Positions 62,937 through 64,000 of a DNA stretch of 64,000 bases are shown in pieces. Position numbers and translations under genes: made by a program. Under the pieces are notes generated by a model. The model did no database searches, was not told the origin of the DNA, and saw only the letters and a program-made list of their open reading frames with translations. How positions within the stretch are numbered: the stretch's first letter is position 1; each line of letters opens with the position of its first letter. The stretch comes from Micromonospora chokoriensis (GTDB taxonomy: Bacteria > Actinomycetota > Actinomycetes > Mycobacteriales > Micromonosporaceae): positions 6,262,001 through 6,326,000 of the forward strand of contig NZ_LT607409.1 in assembly GCF_900091505.1 (NCBI RefSeq), written 5' to 3'.

Positions 62937-64000
62937 TCAGGGAACCTCCTTCACAGCGGAGGCATCGGCCCGGGCCTCTCGGACGACCGCCACCTCACCG
63001 GCCGGCACCGTCAGCTCACCGGCACACGGTGCGCCGGTCAACAACTCGACGCCGGTCGCCGGGAGCCGTGCCTCAGCGTCGGTGTGGTTGAGCACGAACA
63101 GCCAGGTGCGGTCGCCGTCGCGTCGGCGTACCACCTCCACGCCCGTCGGCGCCGGCGCGGCCGGTCGGACGCCGGCCTCGTCGACGAGCCGGGCGACCAG
63201 CCGGTCGGTGGCCGGCTCGTCCAGCCGGGTGCCGACGTACCAGGCGGCACCGTCGCCGACCCGGTGCCGGGTCAGCGCCGGCACGCCCGGCAAGGGCCCA
63301 TCGGTGTACGACGCCAGCACCTCCGCGCCTTCGGTGTGCAGCCATTCGGTCCACACGTCGGCGGTGCTCCCATCGTCCAGTCGGATCTGCTCGCCCTCGC
63401 GCAGCGGGAAGAACTCCTCGGTCCGTACGCCGAGCAGCTCCCGGAACGCGCCGGGGTAGCCGCCCAGCCGGATGTGGTCGTTGGCGTCCACGATGCCGCT
63501 GAAGTAGGTGACGGCGGCGGTCCCGCCGCCCTCGACGTAGCGGTGCAGGGCCTCGACGTCGGCGTCCCGGACCAGGTAGAGGGTCGGTGCCAGGACCAGC
63601 CGGTAGCCGCTGAGGTCGGTCGACGGGTGCACGATGTCGGCGGTCACGCCGGCCCGCCACAGCGAGCCGTAGAGGGCGTTGAGCCGGTCGGCGTAGGTCA
63701 CGTCGACGCTGGGGTGGGAATCCAGCTCGACCCCCCACCATGCTTCCCAGTCGAACAGGATCGCGACGTCGGCGTCCACCCGACTGCCGCGTACCTCGGC
63801 GAGGGCCTTGAGGTCCGCGCCGAGCTGACAGACCTCGCGGAAGACCTTGGTGTCCGGCCCGGCGTGCGGCACCAGCGCGGAGTGGAACTTCTCGGCGCCG
63901 GCTCGGGAGGCACGCCACTGGAAGAAGAGCACGCCGTCCGCGCCGCGGGCGACGTGGGACAGGCTGTTGCGGCGCAGTTGGCCGGGCAGCTTGGCCACGT
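62937..64000 (-). CDS. GH42 beta-galactosidase, C-terminal part (5' end outside window)
   Basis: At least 354 residues are visible; the gene continues past base 64000. GVLFFQWRASRAGAEKFHSA is the end of the GH42 TIM barrel (family WxxRxxxxGxE-type segment), DVAILFDWEAWWGVELDSHP starts the trimerisation domain, and the final beta domain ends with EVAVVREA. GH42 enzymes hydrolyse beta-galactosides, often in the cytoplasm. The full length should be near 670 residues, so about half is missing. It is followed immediately by a DeoR-type regulator. Confidence 0.92.
   Translation of the reverse strand, partial: VAKLPGQLRRNSLSHVARGADGVLFFQWRASRAGAEKFHSALVPHAGPDTKVFREVCQLGADLKALAEVRGSRVDADVAILFDWEAWWGVELDSHPSVDVTYADRLNALYGSLWRAGVTADIVHPSTDLSGYRLVLAPTLYLVRDADVEALHRYVEGGGTAAVTYFSGIVDANDHIRLGGYPGAFRELLGVRTEEFFPLREGEQIRLDDGSTADVWTEWLHTEGAEVLASYTDGPLPGVPALTRHRVGDGAAWYVGTRLDEPATDRLVARLVDEAGVRPAAPAPTGVEVVRRRDGDRTWLFVLNHTDAEARLPATGVELLTGAPCAGELTVPAGEVAVVREARADASAVKEVP

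Noticed and set aside
1..64000. CRISPR array, rRNA operon, replication origin or biosynthetic gene cluster
   Set aside because: No regularly spaced repeats, no rRNA sequence, no dnaA-box cluster and no PKS/NRPS or RiPP core genes were seen.

Overview
The window reads as a chromosome segment of a filamentous actinomycete, most likely Micromonospora or a close relative. The DNA is very GC-rich with strong GC at third codon positions, GTG starts are common, and several genes have a -10 box 6-8 nt before the start codon, as in leaderless actinobacterial mRNAs. Typical gene families are present: SsgB, Spo0M, DUF397 next to a Scr1-type HTH regulator, the DUF574 methyltransferase, HelD, a DivIVA-domain protein, and secreted CBM2 and I36 proteins. 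The genus assignment is an inference.

Layout. 0-4.1 kb: sugar ABC permeases, a GH63/MGH1-like glycosidase and a LacI repressor (carbohydrate uptake). 4.2-16.5 kb: small enzymes and membrane proteins, a CBM2-Cip1-like secreted protein, a CGNR regulator divergent from an MFS exporter, and an FMN reductase divergent from a MarR regulator with two matching operators. 16.5-20.9 kb: I36-type inhibitor, DUF574 methyltransferase, orphan r1t-type holin, a shortened paralogue of a Micromonospora family and a Tat-exported esterase. 20.9-26 kb: amidohydrolase, bacterial PARG and a secreted penicillin-acylase-type hydrolase. 26.9-33 kb: NmrA-like proteins with LysR and HxlR regulators, and an in-frame DUF4291-DUF5984 fusion.

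33.1-39.2 kb is a decayed accessory region. It holds an adenylate kinase without its P-loop, a frameshifted gene, a transposase C-terminus, tandem IS-end-like repeats, the 3' half of a tRNA-Val cut at the anticodon loop (an attachment-site scar), small orphan genes, and an arsenic module in which arsI and arsR are intact but the aquaporin and arsenate reductase genes survive only as fused stubs. An intact tRNA-Val(CAC) closes it.

39.3-64 kb is ordinary core sequence: PGPGW membrane protein, SsgB, SDR, AraC, Rrf2, a VOC dioxygenase divergent from MarR, a TPR protein, a two-component system divergent from a LolA/RseB-like envelope protein, an SGNH hydrolase divergent from the RNA-polymerase-associated motor HelD with a structured leader, a tandem-domain glycerophosphodiesterase, Spo0M, DUF397/HTH, a DivIVA-like mini-operon, and a DeoR regulator behind a partial GH42 beta-galactosidase. 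Two almost identical 77-bp palindromic repeats and one perfect 19-bp inverted repeat lie between these genes and look like genome-dispersed elements.
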